Positions 26,080 through 34,069 of a DNA stretch of 64,000 bases are shown here, one piece after another (position 1 is the first letter of the stretch; the number at the start of each line of letters is the position of its first letter). Source of the stretch: Phyllobacterium zundukense (GTDB lineage Bacteria; Pseudomonadota; Alphaproteobacteria; Rhizobiales; Rhizobiaceae); NCBI RefSeq assembly GCF_002764115.1, contig NZ_CP017940.1, positions 2,330,501 through 2,394,500 of the forward strand. The letters are read 5' to 3'. Under the pieces are notes generated by a model. The model made no database searches. It had not been told where the DNA came from and saw only the letters and a list, made by a program, of their open reading frames with translations. Made by a program: the position numbers and the translations under genes.

Positions 26080-26409
26080 ATGACATATCTTTACCTCGTT
26101 ATCGCCATAGTCTGCGAAGTGGTAGCGACATCGGCCCTCAAGCAGGCCGATGGTTTCACCAGGCTCTGGCCCTCGGTAGTCTGCACTGTCGGCTATGCCG
26201 CCTCATTCTATTTCCTGTCCATTCCCATCAAGACGATCCCCGTCGGCGTTGTCTATGCGATCTGGTCGGGCGCCGGCATCGTGCTGATTGCGGCCATTGG
26301 CTGGTTCTGGTTCAGGCAAACGCTTGATTTGGCTGCAATCATCGGCCTCACGATGATTGTCGCCGGGGTTCTCATCGTCAATCTGTTCTCCAGCTCCGTC
26401 GGCCATTAA
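26080..26409 (+). CDS. EmrE-like small multidrug resistance transporter
   Basis: 109 aa with four membrane helices. The essential membrane glutamate is present (IVCEVVATSALK, Glu13), as are GFTRLWPSV, YAIWSGAGIVLI with the conserved Trp, and AGVLIVNL near the end. These match EmrE/QacE, which exchange protons for quaternary ammonium or other lipophilic cations as an antiparallel dimer. It lies only 60 bases before porin 2 and may provide that gene's only promoter. Substrate not predictable. Confidence 0.92.
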   Translation: MTYLYLVIAIVCEVVATSALKQADGFTRLWPSVVCTVGYAASFYFLSIPIKTIPVGVVYAIWSGAGIVLIAAIGWFWFRQTLDLAAIIGLTMIVAGVLIVNLFSSSVGH

Positions 26410-26439
26410 AGCTGGCCTGACGTCCCGTTTCCCGTCTGG

Positions 26440-26463
26440 CCTCCAGCGAATCTTGACTGGAGG
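26440..26463 (+). promoter_or_regulatory. Hairpin over the porin 2 ribosome binding site
   Basis: CCTCCAG-cgaatcttga-CTGGAGG is a seven-base stem whose 3' arm is the Shine-Dalgarno sequence of porin 2, ending six bases before the ATG. The matching site of porin 1 has the same CTGGAGG but no upstream CCTCCAG, so only porin 2 can be masked. Confidence 0.6.
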
Positions 26464-26469
26464 TCAGAA

Positions 26470-27480
26470 ATGAACATCAAGAGCCTTCTACTCGGCTCCG
26501 CTGCAGCCCTCGTTGCAGTAACCGGCGCCCGCGCTGCAGACGCAGTCGTCGTCGCCGAACCAGAACCCGTCGAATACGTCAAAGTTTGCGACGCATACGG
26601 CGCGGGATTCTATTATATTCCGGGAACAGAGACCTGCCTGAAGATCGATGGCCTCGTTCGAGTTGATGTCCGGGCCGGCGACGACCTGGGCGATGGCACT
26701 GCACTCGATACCTATAAAGGGCTGACTCGCGGTGAAGTACGTTTCGATGCCCGTTCGGAAACCGAACTTGGCACATTGCGCTCCTACATCGCATCCAGGT
26801 TCGACTTCGTCGATGGCGTGAACTCTGCCGGCATTATCCCGCACGCATACATCGAGCTTGGCGGTTTCCGCCTCGGTGTGACTGATTCGCGTTTTGATGC
26901 GTGGACCGACGGTGCGGGCGCTGTCATCGAAGATGGCCTCGTATCTTACGCTGGTGGACGCACCAATCAGGCCAGCTACACCTTCACGGGCGGCAATGGT
27001 TTCTCGGCCATCGTTGCTCTGGAACAGGGTGATACCGCCCACCAGATCGAGGATTACCTGCCTCACATTGTGGCAGGTGCGAAGATTGAACAGGGTTGGG
27101 GTTCGGTTTCGGCCGTTGGCGGTTATGACTCGAATCAAGAAGAATTCGCCGGTAAGGTCCGTTTGGACGTGAAGTTCACCGACACGATTTCCGCTTTCGT
27201 TATGGGTGGTTACCAGACTGGCGGCGAAGTGGATGATTATTACGGCGCATGGAATGGCGACTGGGCCGTATGGGGTGGTGCTTCCTTCAAGGTCACCGAA
27301 CAGGCCACGATCAATGGCGCGCTCTCCTATGAAGAGGCAGGCAAACTGGCTGCTGTACTGAACGTCAACTACACCCTTGTTCCAGGCTTCGTCATCACGC
27401 CAGAAATTGAGTATGTCACGTTCGATGACGATCACGACGACGCTTTCGGCGGCATCGTTCGCTTCCAGCGCAACTTCTGA
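26470..27480 (+). CDS. Omp2-type trimeric porin 2
   Basis: 336 aa, 20 shorter than porin 1. The first 30 residues are almost identical to porin 1 (MNIKSLLLGSAAALVAVTGA), and the DNA around the start is the same as well (TTGACTGGAGGTCAGAAATG). Differences cluster in the loop after LRSYIASRFDFVDGVNSAGI, where the acidic insert of porin 1 is missing, so pore size or selectivity should differ, as between Brucella Omp2a and Omp2b. It ends VRFQRNF. No own promoter is obvious in the 60 bases after the SMR gene and its ribosome binding site can be masked, so it may be weakly expressed. Confidence 0.93.
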   Translation: MNIKSLLLGSAAALVAVTGARAADAVVVAEPEPVEYVKVCDAYGAGFYYIPGTETCLKIDGLVRVDVRAGDDLGDGTALDTYKGLTRGEVRFDARSETELGTLRSYIASRFDFVDGVNSAGIIPHAYIELGGFRLGVTDSRFDAWTDGAGAVIEDGLVSYAGGRTNQASYTFTGGNGFSAIVALEQGDTAHQIEDYLPHIVAGAKIEQGWGSVSAVGGYDSNQEEFAGKVRLDVKFTDTISAFVMGGYQTGGEVDDYYGAWNGDWAVWGGASFKVTEQATINGALSYEEAGKLAAVLNVNYTLVPGFVITPEIEYVTFDDDHDDAFGGIVRFQRNF

Positions 27481-27501
27481 TCCCCTGATCTGACATATCT
27501 A

Positions 27502-27533
27502 CCAGCGCCGGATTTTCTCCGGCGTTGGCTTTT
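27502..27533 (+). terminator. Terminator of porin 2
   Basis: GCGCCGG-attttct-CCGGCG with flanking CCA/TTGG pairs, followed by CTTTT, 25 bases after the porin stop. Confidence 0.75.
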
Positions 27534-27642
27534 CCCCAAATTCATTTTGAACAATCAATTTTCAGCGTTCGCATAGGCGGCGCACAGACATTTAAGCGGA
27601 GAAAGGATTCCTGGAACGGTCGCGGACCGAGGAGACAGTGAA

Positions 27643-27825
27643 ATGTTTGGACAACGACCCTCGAGGTTGGACGTTGATGAGACCCGCAACGGATTCATCA
27701 AACGGGAGGCTATTAGCCTAAAGAGGCATAGGTTCCCGGATTGCGCTTTTCGGAAAGACGGGTACAACTCGTCGCATATTTATCCGATGCATATTTTATC
27801 AATTAGAGCGCAATCATCATGCTGA
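27643..27825 (+). CDS. Possible small ORF coupled to the recombinase gene
   Basis: 60 aa (MFGQRPSRLDVDETRNGFIK at the N-terminus), preceded by GAGGAGA at seven bases. Its stop overlaps the start of the recombinase gene (ATGCTGA at 27819-27825), and the recombinase itself has no visible ribosome binding site, so translation of this ORF could supply ribosomes. Basic, no recognised domain. It could be a decayed end of another gene. Confidence 0.35.
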   Translation: MFGQRPSRLDVDETRNGFIKREAISLKRHRFPDCAFRKDGYNSSHIYPMHILSIRAQSSC

Positions 27826-28745
27826 CTTCACCCTTGGGCAACTCGCAGCCTTCCCCCAGCTTTCCTGTCCGGTTCGAGTACGATCTCACCTATGCATCGG
27901 CGGATCACGGCAGCAAACGACTGGTCAAGGAACACTCTCTCAGCAATTTGACCGCGCAATATATCAGCATTCTCTGGGATGAAGGCTCGCACAAGACCAA
28001 TGTCCGGTCCTTCCTTGGGGAGATCAGCGAAATTTTGAGCGGAGAGCGTTTCAGCGTTTTCACGCAGGAAATGCTCGATTCTGTGATCGGCACGCTACGC
28101 GAACGCGGCAACAGCAATGCAACCATCAATCGCAAGATGGCTGCCTTGAGCAAACTGCTGCGGAAGGCGTGCAAGATGGGCGACATCTACAATTTGCCGG
28201 AGTTCCGCCGTCAGAAGGAGCGGCAGGGACGAATTCGATTCCTCGAGGCCGAGGAAGAACAACGGCTGTTCTCCGCTATTCGTGCGCGCTGCGACGACAG
28301 TTACCGGTTGAGCGTGTTCCTGGTCGATACGGGCTGCCGGCTTGGCGAAGCGATCGGCCTGAACTGGAATGACCTGCAGGATTCGCGGTCGACCTTCTGG
28401 CTGACAAAGTCAGGACGCAGCCGGACAGCCCCCCTCACCGCGCGGGCGCGGGAACTCATCCAGATTCCGCATGGGCGGCTGAAGGGTCCCTTCTCCATGC
28501 ACAACCAGGTGCGCTTTCGCGCGATCTGGAACGATGCCAAGGCGGAAGTCGGCCTGGGAAAGGACGATCAGGTTGTTCCGCACATTCTGCGCCATACCTG
28601 CGCCTCGCGTCTGGTGCGCGGCGGCATCGATATAAGGCGCGTGCAAATATGGCTCGGCCACCAGACGCTGTCGATGACCATGCGCTACGCACATCTCGCG
28701 ACCAACGATCTTGATTCCTGTGTCGCCGTGCTCGAGCGCGGTTGA
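27819..28745 (+). CDS. Tyrosine recombinase / phage-type integrase
   Basis: 308 aa. N-terminal SAM-like core-binding domain (about residues 35-120) and C-terminal catalytic domain with all the expected residues: Arg in TGCRLGEAIGL, Lys in WLTKSGRSR, HILRHTCASR (His-x-x-Arg), WLGHQ and the nucleophile Tyr in TMRYAHLA. It should cut and rejoin DNA at specific sites. There is no tRNA gene, no clear att repeat and no phage gene beside it, so it may be a domesticated or orphan integrase. It marks the start of the accessory region that follows. Confidence 0.9.
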   Translation: MLTSPLGNSQPSPSFPVRFEYDLTYASADHGSKRLVKEHSLSNLTAQYISILWDEGSHKTNVRSFLGEISEILSGERFSVFTQEMLDSVIGTLRERGNSNATINRKMAALSKLLRKACKMGDIYNLPEFRRQKERQGRIRFLEAEEEQRLFSAIRARCDDSYRLSVFLVDTGCRLGEAIGLNWNDLQDSRSTFWLTKSGRSRTAPLTARARELIQIPHGRLKGPFSMHNQVRFRAIWNDAKAEVGLGKDDQVVPHILRHTCASRLVRGGIDIRRVQIWLGHQTLSMTMRYAHLATNDLDSCVAVLERG

Positions 28746-28822
28746 CGCGAGGCGTATCGGACCGGTTCTGGCGCCAGAATCCGTGGTGGTCATGAATGAT
28801 GGCTAACCCGCCACGCCTCCCC

Positions 28823-29335
28823 TCACCGCCCCTGAGCGGCGAGTTTGCACCGATTCAATATCTGCCCGGCTGAGAACTTTGCGGCGCGGCGCCAAGATTC
28901 GTCCGTATCGTCTCGATAGCTGATCAATTCGCCGCAAACGGCGCGCTGGTCGACAACATTGAGCACGGAGTATTCAATCCAGCCGATCAGCGTGCTGGTT
29001 TTTTTGACAATGCCAATAATGACAAAATGTGCGCCCGCCTGTTTGGCCTGTTCCGATAGTTTTTCGAAGCCTGGGTCTGTTGCCGTACATTGAGACGATT
29101 GGCACGGCAGGTCGACAATATCGAGCTTGCCGCTGCCGGAAAGCTGCTGGCGAAGATAGTCTAAAAGTTCCTTCAGTCTTCGGTCGTGCTCCGCTTTCTG
29201 GTCCCTCACCTCGCCGGATGTATCAAGGAAATCAAAGTTCGCCACCGCCACAGCGTTCCGTGGTTCAGACAGCGCCGGGGATGTTGCCAGAACCGTGCCC
29301 AACACGATTGCCGCACATGGAGCAAGCATTTTCAT
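28823..29335 (-). CDS. Secreted DUF2380-like protein
   Basis: 170 aa from the ATG at 29335 (MKMLAPCAAIVLGTVLATSP), with GAGG nine bases upstream. Signal peptide cut after ALS, then NAVAVANFDFLDTSGEVRDQ, KLDIVDLPC and FVIIGIVKKTSTLIGWIEY, the pattern of the DUF2380 family of small secreted proteins. A disulfide is possible between the Cys pair in DLPCQSSQC. Function of the family is unknown. A relative is encoded at 56578. Confidence 0.75.
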   Translation of the reverse strand: MKMLAPCAAIVLGTVLATSPALSEPRNAVAVANFDFLDTSGEVRDQKAEHDRRLKELLDYLRQQLSGSGKLDIVDLPCQSSQCTATDPGFEKLSEQAKQAGAHFVIIGIVKKTSTLIGWIEYSVLNVVDQRAVCGELISYRDDTDESWRRAAKFSAGQILNRCKLAAQGR

Positions 29336-29505
29336 CGCTGCAGATCCTCTTCCCGATCGACCATAATGGCCAAATCTGCGGCTGGCAAAATGTTCCCGGA
29401 TCCGGGGCCCGTGCCCGATCCGGCGACGGCCGCCAGCAAGGGGCGGCTTGACATCCACGTGTCATTTGTCCCTGATAGGGACGGCTCAACAGCGAGAGGC
29501 CGTCC

Positions 29506-29625
29506 ATGTATGAAGATGAAGACAATGAGATCATGCACTACACCACACCAATGTGGTGCCATCTGCTGGTCTTCGGTTTTGTAGTTTCGATCGCCGTATT
29601 AATCTGCCAGGTTTGCACCCAATAA
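29506..29625 (+). CDS. Small membrane protein, 39 aa
   Basis: ATG at 29506 with GAGAGG upstream. MYEDEDNEIMHYTTPMWCHL followed by a 20-residue hydrophobic helix (LVFGFVVSIAVLICQV) and CTQ. Acidic N-terminus, one membrane helix, three cysteines. Too short for the usual length cut-off. No known family; the ribosome binding site and amino acid pattern support it moderately. Confidence 0.5.
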   Translation: MYEDEDNEIMHYTTPMWCHLLVFGFVVSIAVLICQVCTQ

Positions 29626-29708
29626 TCCCTTTTCGGGCCAGATCTTCCCTGAGCATTTCCTGATGTCCCCGGCTCTGACAATTGCAGCGCGACTGCAATT
29701 GGAGCCGT

Positions 29709-30308
29709 CTACGGACCGTTCACCAGCTTCAGGATGAGCTGATGGATATTGCCGCCTTCGCTGAGCTCCGTCTGGTCGAAGTCCCGGCTTCGCTGCCGCT
29801 GTGCGAGAGAAAGTTCGGAAAGGCGTTTCGTCAGCTCGGTCCTGATTTTTTGGCACTTCGGATCGCCCGGCACGGACATGCCCACGCTTGTCGCCTCGAT
29901 CGCCTTCACCATATCCTTGATGATATCGCCATGCACCACTTCATGGTCGCGGACACCAGCGATGAACGTCTCCCAATTCTTGCGAGCGGCGACCGGCAAT
30001 TGCCCGGCGGGCTTGGGCAGCGTGTAGGTGATTGTGAGGTTGGGCCGCGCCGAAATCAGAGTGCAAGCATCGCCCTGCGCCTCGTATTTCCTCGACCATA
30101 ACAGCTTGAAATTGGTATGCGCGATGGCGCGTGACGTGCCGCCAAGCTGCGGGCCCTTCTCGCCGATAGATGCATAGAGCTCGGCGCCGGTTTGTCCTGC
30201 AATGGCGTAGGTCTGCACCTTCTCGGCGGCCTGCCATTCCGCGCGCGCCGTCACCGGCGATGAGGCGAAACAGGCCGCCAGCAGCGAAAGTCGGACGACT
30301 GATTTCAC
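29709..30308 (-). CDS. Secreted DUF922 zinc-dependent protease-like protein
   Basis: 199 aa from a GTG at 30308, which gives a normal signal peptide (MKSVVRLSLLAACFASSPVT, cut after ARA) and has GGGGA upstream; an ATG at 30359 would add 17 basic residues. DUF922 pattern: YAIAGQTGAELYASIGEKGP, GTSRAIAHTNFKLLW, then HEVVHG, an HExxH-like zinc site, near residue 121, and two cysteines (DACTL, PKCQK) likely in a disulfide. Predicted periplasmic metallopeptidase; not shown experimentally for the family as far as I know. Confidence 0.8.
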   Translation of the reverse strand: MKSVVRLSLLAACFASSPVTARAEWQAAEKVQTYAIAGQTGAELYASIGEKGPQLGGTSRAIAHTNFKLLWSRKYEAQGDACTLISARPNLTITYTLPKPAGQLPVAARKNWETFIAGVRDHEVVHGDIIKDMVKAIEATSVGMSVPGDPKCQKIRTELTKRLSELSLAQRQRSRDFDQTELSEGGNIHQLILKLVNGP

Positions 30309-30406
30309 GCGAATCCCCGCTGACAGTTTCTTGATGATCCGGAAATGGCGGCATCTCACGCATCATGACAACCATCTCGGCGTCACGGATGAAAAGCCAG
30401 GATAGA

Positions 30407-30432
30407 GCCCCTTCCGCCGCGGCGGAAGGGGC
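30407..30432. terminator. Perfect 26-base palindrome after the DUF992 gene
   Basis: GCCCCTTCCGCCGCGGCGGA continuing to GGGGC is self-complementary over its whole length and lies 12 bases after the DUF992 stop. No T-run follows on either strand, so it is a strong hairpin or a palindromic site more than a standard terminator. Confidence 0.5.
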
Positions 30433-30444
30433 GAATGATAGGTC

Positions 30445-30963
30445 TCAGTTCACCGAGGCGAGTGTCAGCGATGTGCCGGTAGCGGCAATGTTGAGGCCGA
30501 TCTGACCTGTCACGCTTATCGCCTGAAGGTGGACCGAGCCCGATGTACCGCCAAACAGGACGTTGGTACCGATACCGGCGCCGAGCGTCGCCTCAGCGGT
30601 CGCGCCACTATAGATACCGCTCAACGAGCCATGGTGATAGCCGGCTGTCGGTGCGAATACGGCCCAGATGATCCGGCTGCGCGTCGTGAAGCCAATATCG
30701 ACACCGAGCTTCCTGATCGCTCCGCTATAATGATCCAGAGGTTCGCTGCCGACTGCCGTATGGAAGCCGCAGTCGACTTCCTTGGCTGAGCCGAGAAGGT
30801 AGCCACCGCCGGCGCCGACGATGCAGTCGAGGTAGCCGATGCGAACGCCGCCGCGTGGTCCCTGATCCCTGTAGGTCCGGGTATCGGCTGCATTGGCGGC
30901 CGTGGCGCTGACGAGAGCCAGCGACGCTGCGCCAAGCGCCATCGCAAGAGTCTTTTTCGTCAT
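30445..30963 (-). CDS. Secreted DUF992 protein
   Basis: 172 aa from the ATG at 30963 with AGGAG eight bases upstream. Signal peptide MTKKTLAMALGAASLALVSA cut near ANA. The mature part is glycine-rich beta sequence: GGVRIGYLDCIVGAGGGYLL, EVDCGFH, DHYSGAIRKLGVDIGFT and a C-terminal LQAISVTGQIGLNIA, as in DUF992. The paired cysteines should form a disulfide. The family is common in Hyphomicrobiales and of unknown role; outer surface or periplasmic. Confidence 0.85.
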   Translation of the reverse strand: MTKKTLAMALGAASLALVSATAANAADTRTYRDQGPRGGVRIGYLDCIVGAGGGYLLGSAKEVDCGFHTAVGSEPLDHYSGAIRKLGVDIGFTTRSRIIWAVFAPTAGYHHGSLSGIYSGATAEATLGAGIGTNVLFGGTSGSVHLQAISVTGQIGLNIAATGTSLTLASVN

Positions 30964-31280
30964 GATACTCTCCTTCTCAAATTGTAACCCGTGTACCGCA
31001 ATCGCTCCACCTGCCAGCACATCCAGCGATGAATTATAGATGTTATCGCAGAGCGATTCCAATCGCATCATTGAAGCTGCATGTGTCGAAGCGTGGTGGA
31101 AGGCGGAAGTTACAGACGACTCTCAGTTCGACCCCCAATGGGACATTTTGAAGGCATCGTGCCGACTGCTTGCGAAAGCGTGATCGAATGTCCGGATATG
31201 CGGAATTATGCGGCAAACGCCACCAGCCCTCGTTGAGAAAAATGCCCAACCACCGGCAGCTTCGCCTCATGTGGAGAATA
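30964..31280. other. Intergenic region without recognised features
   Basis: About 315 bases. An antisense 82-codon frame (31043-31291) is open but lacks a ribosome binding site and recognisable protein pattern. Nothing else seen. Confidence 0.5.
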
Positions 31281-32069
31281 TTAATCGACACTCAGTCGTT
31301 CCTTTCCGGCGCTTTGACTTGCCGGGACACCCGGCTCGCCGAGGTCCCAGTAAAGCCCCGCCATCAGTTCAAGACCCTCCCGAGCTATGCTGAGCGGAAG
31401 ATGCTCATTCGGTGCATGCTGCGAGCACCCCGGATAGGAATGCGGCACCCATATCGTCGGAAGCTGCAGAATGTCGGAGAAGACATCGTTCGGCAGAGAG
31501 CCACCAAGATTCGGAAGGATCGCCGGTTTCTTGCCCGTGGTGCGAGAAATCGAGTCCACAGCCCAACGGACCCAGGGATGCTCCGGGTCGAGCCGTGTTG
31601 CATAGAAAACTTCATCGCCCGCTTGTGCGATCTGCACACCCTGGAAGCCATTGCGGTCGAGATGCCGGCGAAGGGCGGGTAGCACGTCCGCTACATCACC
31701 CCGACGACGAAACGCAATTGGCAGCCCGTGACGCTCGATCAGTTGCCAAGGCGACAGCCCTTCCTCCCAGCCGTCATCCAGCCCGCGGATCACGTCACCG
31801 TGGCCGTAGCCTAGTACCGTGGTCTGTTTTGGGTCCTCGATGCGCTCGGCAAAAAGGAATGGCCAATCGCGCTCGAACAATGTGCGGCAGGTAAAGCCAA
31901 TTGCCACAAGGGCCGGCTTGATCTCCGTCTCGATATAATCGACGAGCACTGGCGCGCGGTCAGGGTTCTGACTCTCGGTCGGCATGCGTACTCGACGCGC
32001 CAAATCCTCCCGAAAAGCGCCGGAATCAAAATAAGCCTGTGCACTAGCTACGGCTTTTTCGCGGGTCAT
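31281..32069 (-). pseudogene. M20 peptidase with central catalytic region deleted
   Basis: 262 aa; full-length relatives have roughly 460-480. The N-terminus matches through GYGHGDVIRGLDDGWEEGLSPW, containing the first metal-binding His-x-Asp, then jumps at about 31735-31745 straight into RHGLPIAFRRRGDV, which belongs to the distal half (IWVPHSYPGCSQHAPNEHLP near the end). The expected segment with the bridging Asp (DNKG), the catalytic Glu pair and the dimerisation domain is missing. The frame is kept, so a shortened protein could be made, but it cannot be a working M20 hydrolase. Confidence 0.75.
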
Positions 32070-32338
32070 GCCTCAACATAACACCCCAGTCAAATATTCG
32101 AAATAACGAACGTAGCCTTCGGGGCGGTTTGGTCAAGGGCTTGGGCATCGTGAGGTCGGAGAGCGGCACGGCATCGAGCTAAAGCTACGAGTCGGCAACA
32201 CACTTCTATCGGCCCCTTCTAAACTTGAGTATGGGTCGACTAAACCCGATGACTAAAGCGTTATGCCCCATACGTGATAGAATGGTTTCGTCTCTCCAAC
32301 TATTGTCGGAAGCGATCGACCAGATCGAGGAGACGAGA

Positions 32339-32545
32339 ATGACTCAGCGTGTCAACTCTGCAGAACAGTCGGCCGATCTATTCCAGAAGTTCACCGAGTT
32401 TCTAGCTGCCAGCCGTGAAAGTTCTATCGAAGACCCAATCCGCGATCTTGTTGCCGTTCGTGCACAGCTCTACGGCTGCACGTGCACGTCAATGGCGTAC
32501 CCGACGATCGCCCGAAAGGTCCACAACAAGGGAGATAGGTTATGA
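32339..32545 (+). pseudogene. Truncated AhpD/carboxymuconolactone decarboxylase-like remnant
   Basis: 68 aa from the ATG at 32339 (GAGGAG upstream). FTEFLAASRESSIEDPIRDL and VAVRAQLYGCTCTSM match the start of the alkylhydroperoxidase-like domain up to its CxxC-type site, where normally GCxxCxxxH follows; here the text becomes AYPTIARKVHNKGDRL and stops. So the catalytic His and the distal helices are lost. Overlaps the next gene by ATGA and may now serve only in translational coupling. Confidence 0.6.
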
Positions 32546-33297
32546 AAATTGTTATTATCGGTGGAACCGGGCTCATCGGCTCCAAGACCGCAGTACGTTT
32601 GCGCAACAAAGGCCACGAGGTTCTTGCCGTGTCGCCAAACACTGGCGTCAACACCGTCACCGGCGAAGGCCTAGCCGAAGCGCTGGTCGGTGCCGAGGTC
32701 GTCATTGACCTTGCAAACGCGCCATCATGGGACGACAAGGCCGTGCTGGAGTTCTTTGAAACGGCCGGGCGCAATCTGCTCGCCGCCGAAGCCAAGGCTG
32801 GCGTAAAGCACCACATTGCCCTGTCGATCGTCGGAACAGAGCGGTTGCCGGAAAGCGGGTATATGAGGGCCAAACTTGCCCAGGAGAGGCTCATCAAGGA
32901 ATCGCCGATTCCCTACACGATCGTCCATTCCACCCAGTTCATGGAATTCCTGAAGGGCATCGCCGATGGAGGAACCGTCGGTACCGTCGCGCGTCTTTCG
33001 CCCGCCGCTTTCCAGCCTATCGCCTCGGACGACGTTGCCGATGCGGTGGCGGATGTCGCCCTCAGAAAGCCGCTCAACGGCACGATCGAGATTGCGGGTC
33101 CCGAACGCGCTCCCATGAACGAGATCATTGCCCGGTATCTGAAAGCGGCCAACGACCCGCGAGCGGTCGAGGCAGACGTCCACGCGCGCTATTTCGGATC
33201 TGAACTCAACGATCAGTCGCTCGTGCCCAGCGAAGGTGCGCGGCTCGGCAAGGTCGGCTTCGAGGACTGGTTCCGTTCGTCCCAACAGCCGAAGTAA
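32542..33297 (+). CDS. NmrA/SDR-like NAD(P)-binding protein
   Basis: 251 aa. Atypical short-chain dehydrogenase fold: MKIVIIGGTGLIGSKTAVRL with the GGTGxxG nucleotide loop, VVIDLANAPSWDD after the second strand, ALSIVGTERLPESGYMRAK at the active-site strand (Tyr-x-x-x-Lys present as YMRAK), and IPYTIVHSTQFMEF. These proteins act as NAD(P)H quinone-type reductases or redox sensors. In GC and order it belongs with the redox-flavoured cluster of AhpD remnant, cupin and NmrA remnant. ATGA overlap with the preceding remnant. Confidence 0.85.
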   Translation: MKIVIIGGTGLIGSKTAVRLRNKGHEVLAVSPNTGVNTVTGEGLAEALVGAEVVIDLANAPSWDDKAVLEFFETAGRNLLAAEAKAGVKHHIALSIVGTERLPESGYMRAKLAQERLIKESPIPYTIVHSTQFMEFLKGIADGGTVGTVARLSPAAFQPIASDDVADAVADVALRKPLNGTIEIAGPERAPMNEIIARYLKAANDPRAVEADVHARYFGSELNDQSLVPSEGARLGKVGFEDWFRSSQQPK

Positions 33298-33372
33298 GCC
33301 AAGCGTCGAACCACCTGTGGGCTGGTCTTTTCGAACGCACATATGCATTCAACAACCAAAGGGATAACGACA

Positions 33373-33780
33373 ATGAAGTCAGCTTTGTTAACACTGTTCG
33401 TGTCGGCTTCAGTTTGCCTGCTTGGCACTTTGCCGGTTGCCGCCGCCGAAAACACTGCAAAGGTCACGTCGCTCATGAGCAAGGACCTTCCCAACTATCC
33501 GGGCAAGGAGGGCCTGATGATTTCCGTCGAGTATGGGCCAGGAGGTTCCGATCCCATCCACAAACACGACGCAAATGCATTCGTCTACGTTCTCGAGGGC
33601 TCGATCGTGATGCAGGTCAAGGGAGAAAAGGAAGTCACCTTGTCGCCGGGGGAGACCTTCTACGAAGGTCCTTCCGACATCCACCTGGTCAGCCGCAACG
33701 CGAGCACGACCGAACCAGCGAAATTCATCGTTGTGTTGCTCAAGAACAAGGACGCTCCGGTCGTCCTGCCGGTGGAGTGA
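33373..33780 (+). CDS. Secreted cupin-domain protein
   Basis: 135 aa from the ATG at 33373. Signal peptide MKSALLTLFVSASVCLLGTL cut after VAA, then a single cupin: GGSDPIHKHDANAFVYVLEG carries the His-x-His and Glu metal ligands and GETFYEGPSDIHLVSRN the last His. Monocupins of this type are periplasmic; substrate unknown. It shares family and length with the cupin at 54413. Located 75 bases after the NmrA-like gene, probably the same transcript. Confidence 0.85.
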   Translation: MKSALLTLFVSASVCLLGTLPVAAAENTAKVTSLMSKDLPNYPGKEGLMISVEYGPGGSDPIHKHDANAFVYVLEGSIVMQVKGEKEVTLSPGETFYEGPSDIHLVSRNASTTEPAKFIVVLLKNKDAPVVLPVE

Positions 33781-33876
33781 CTCCCCAAGCAGGCGAAGGT
33801 CCGATGGTTTGCCAGCTGCCTGGCAGGGGCGAAATCAGACCGCTGTTCACGGCATTATAGAGGGAGGAGCACGTCG

Positions 33877-34068
33877 ATGAAAATCACGGTCGTGGGGGCG
33901 ACCGGGCGAATGGCGCGGGAATTCCGCAGTGCTTCGCCTTACGTGCGCTTCGGACTCATAGATTCCTATGCGTTGGCTATATGCAGCCTATACCACAGCG
34001 TGATTCCAACTCCATTGCCAACGGAAGTAATGAAATACAGTCAGAAAAGGTACGTCACAGGAGGTTAA
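33877..34068 (+). pseudogene. Truncated NmrA-like gene remnant
   Basis: 63 codons with a strong ribosome binding site (GGAGGAG). Only the first 16 residues (MKITVVGATGRMAREF) match an NAD-binding protein start; the rest has no family pattern and stops. Probably the 5' stub left by the insertion or deletion that brought in the GC-rich gene at 34070. Confidence 0.55.
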
Positions 34069-34069
34069 C

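Noticed and set aside
27481..28822. tRNA or att site next to the integrase
   Set aside because: I looked for a tRNA-like fold and for direct repeats on both sides of the gene and found none.
31043..31291. 82-codon minus-strand frame
   Set aside because: No ribosome site, overlaps the end of the M20 remnant, no recognisable composition or motif.
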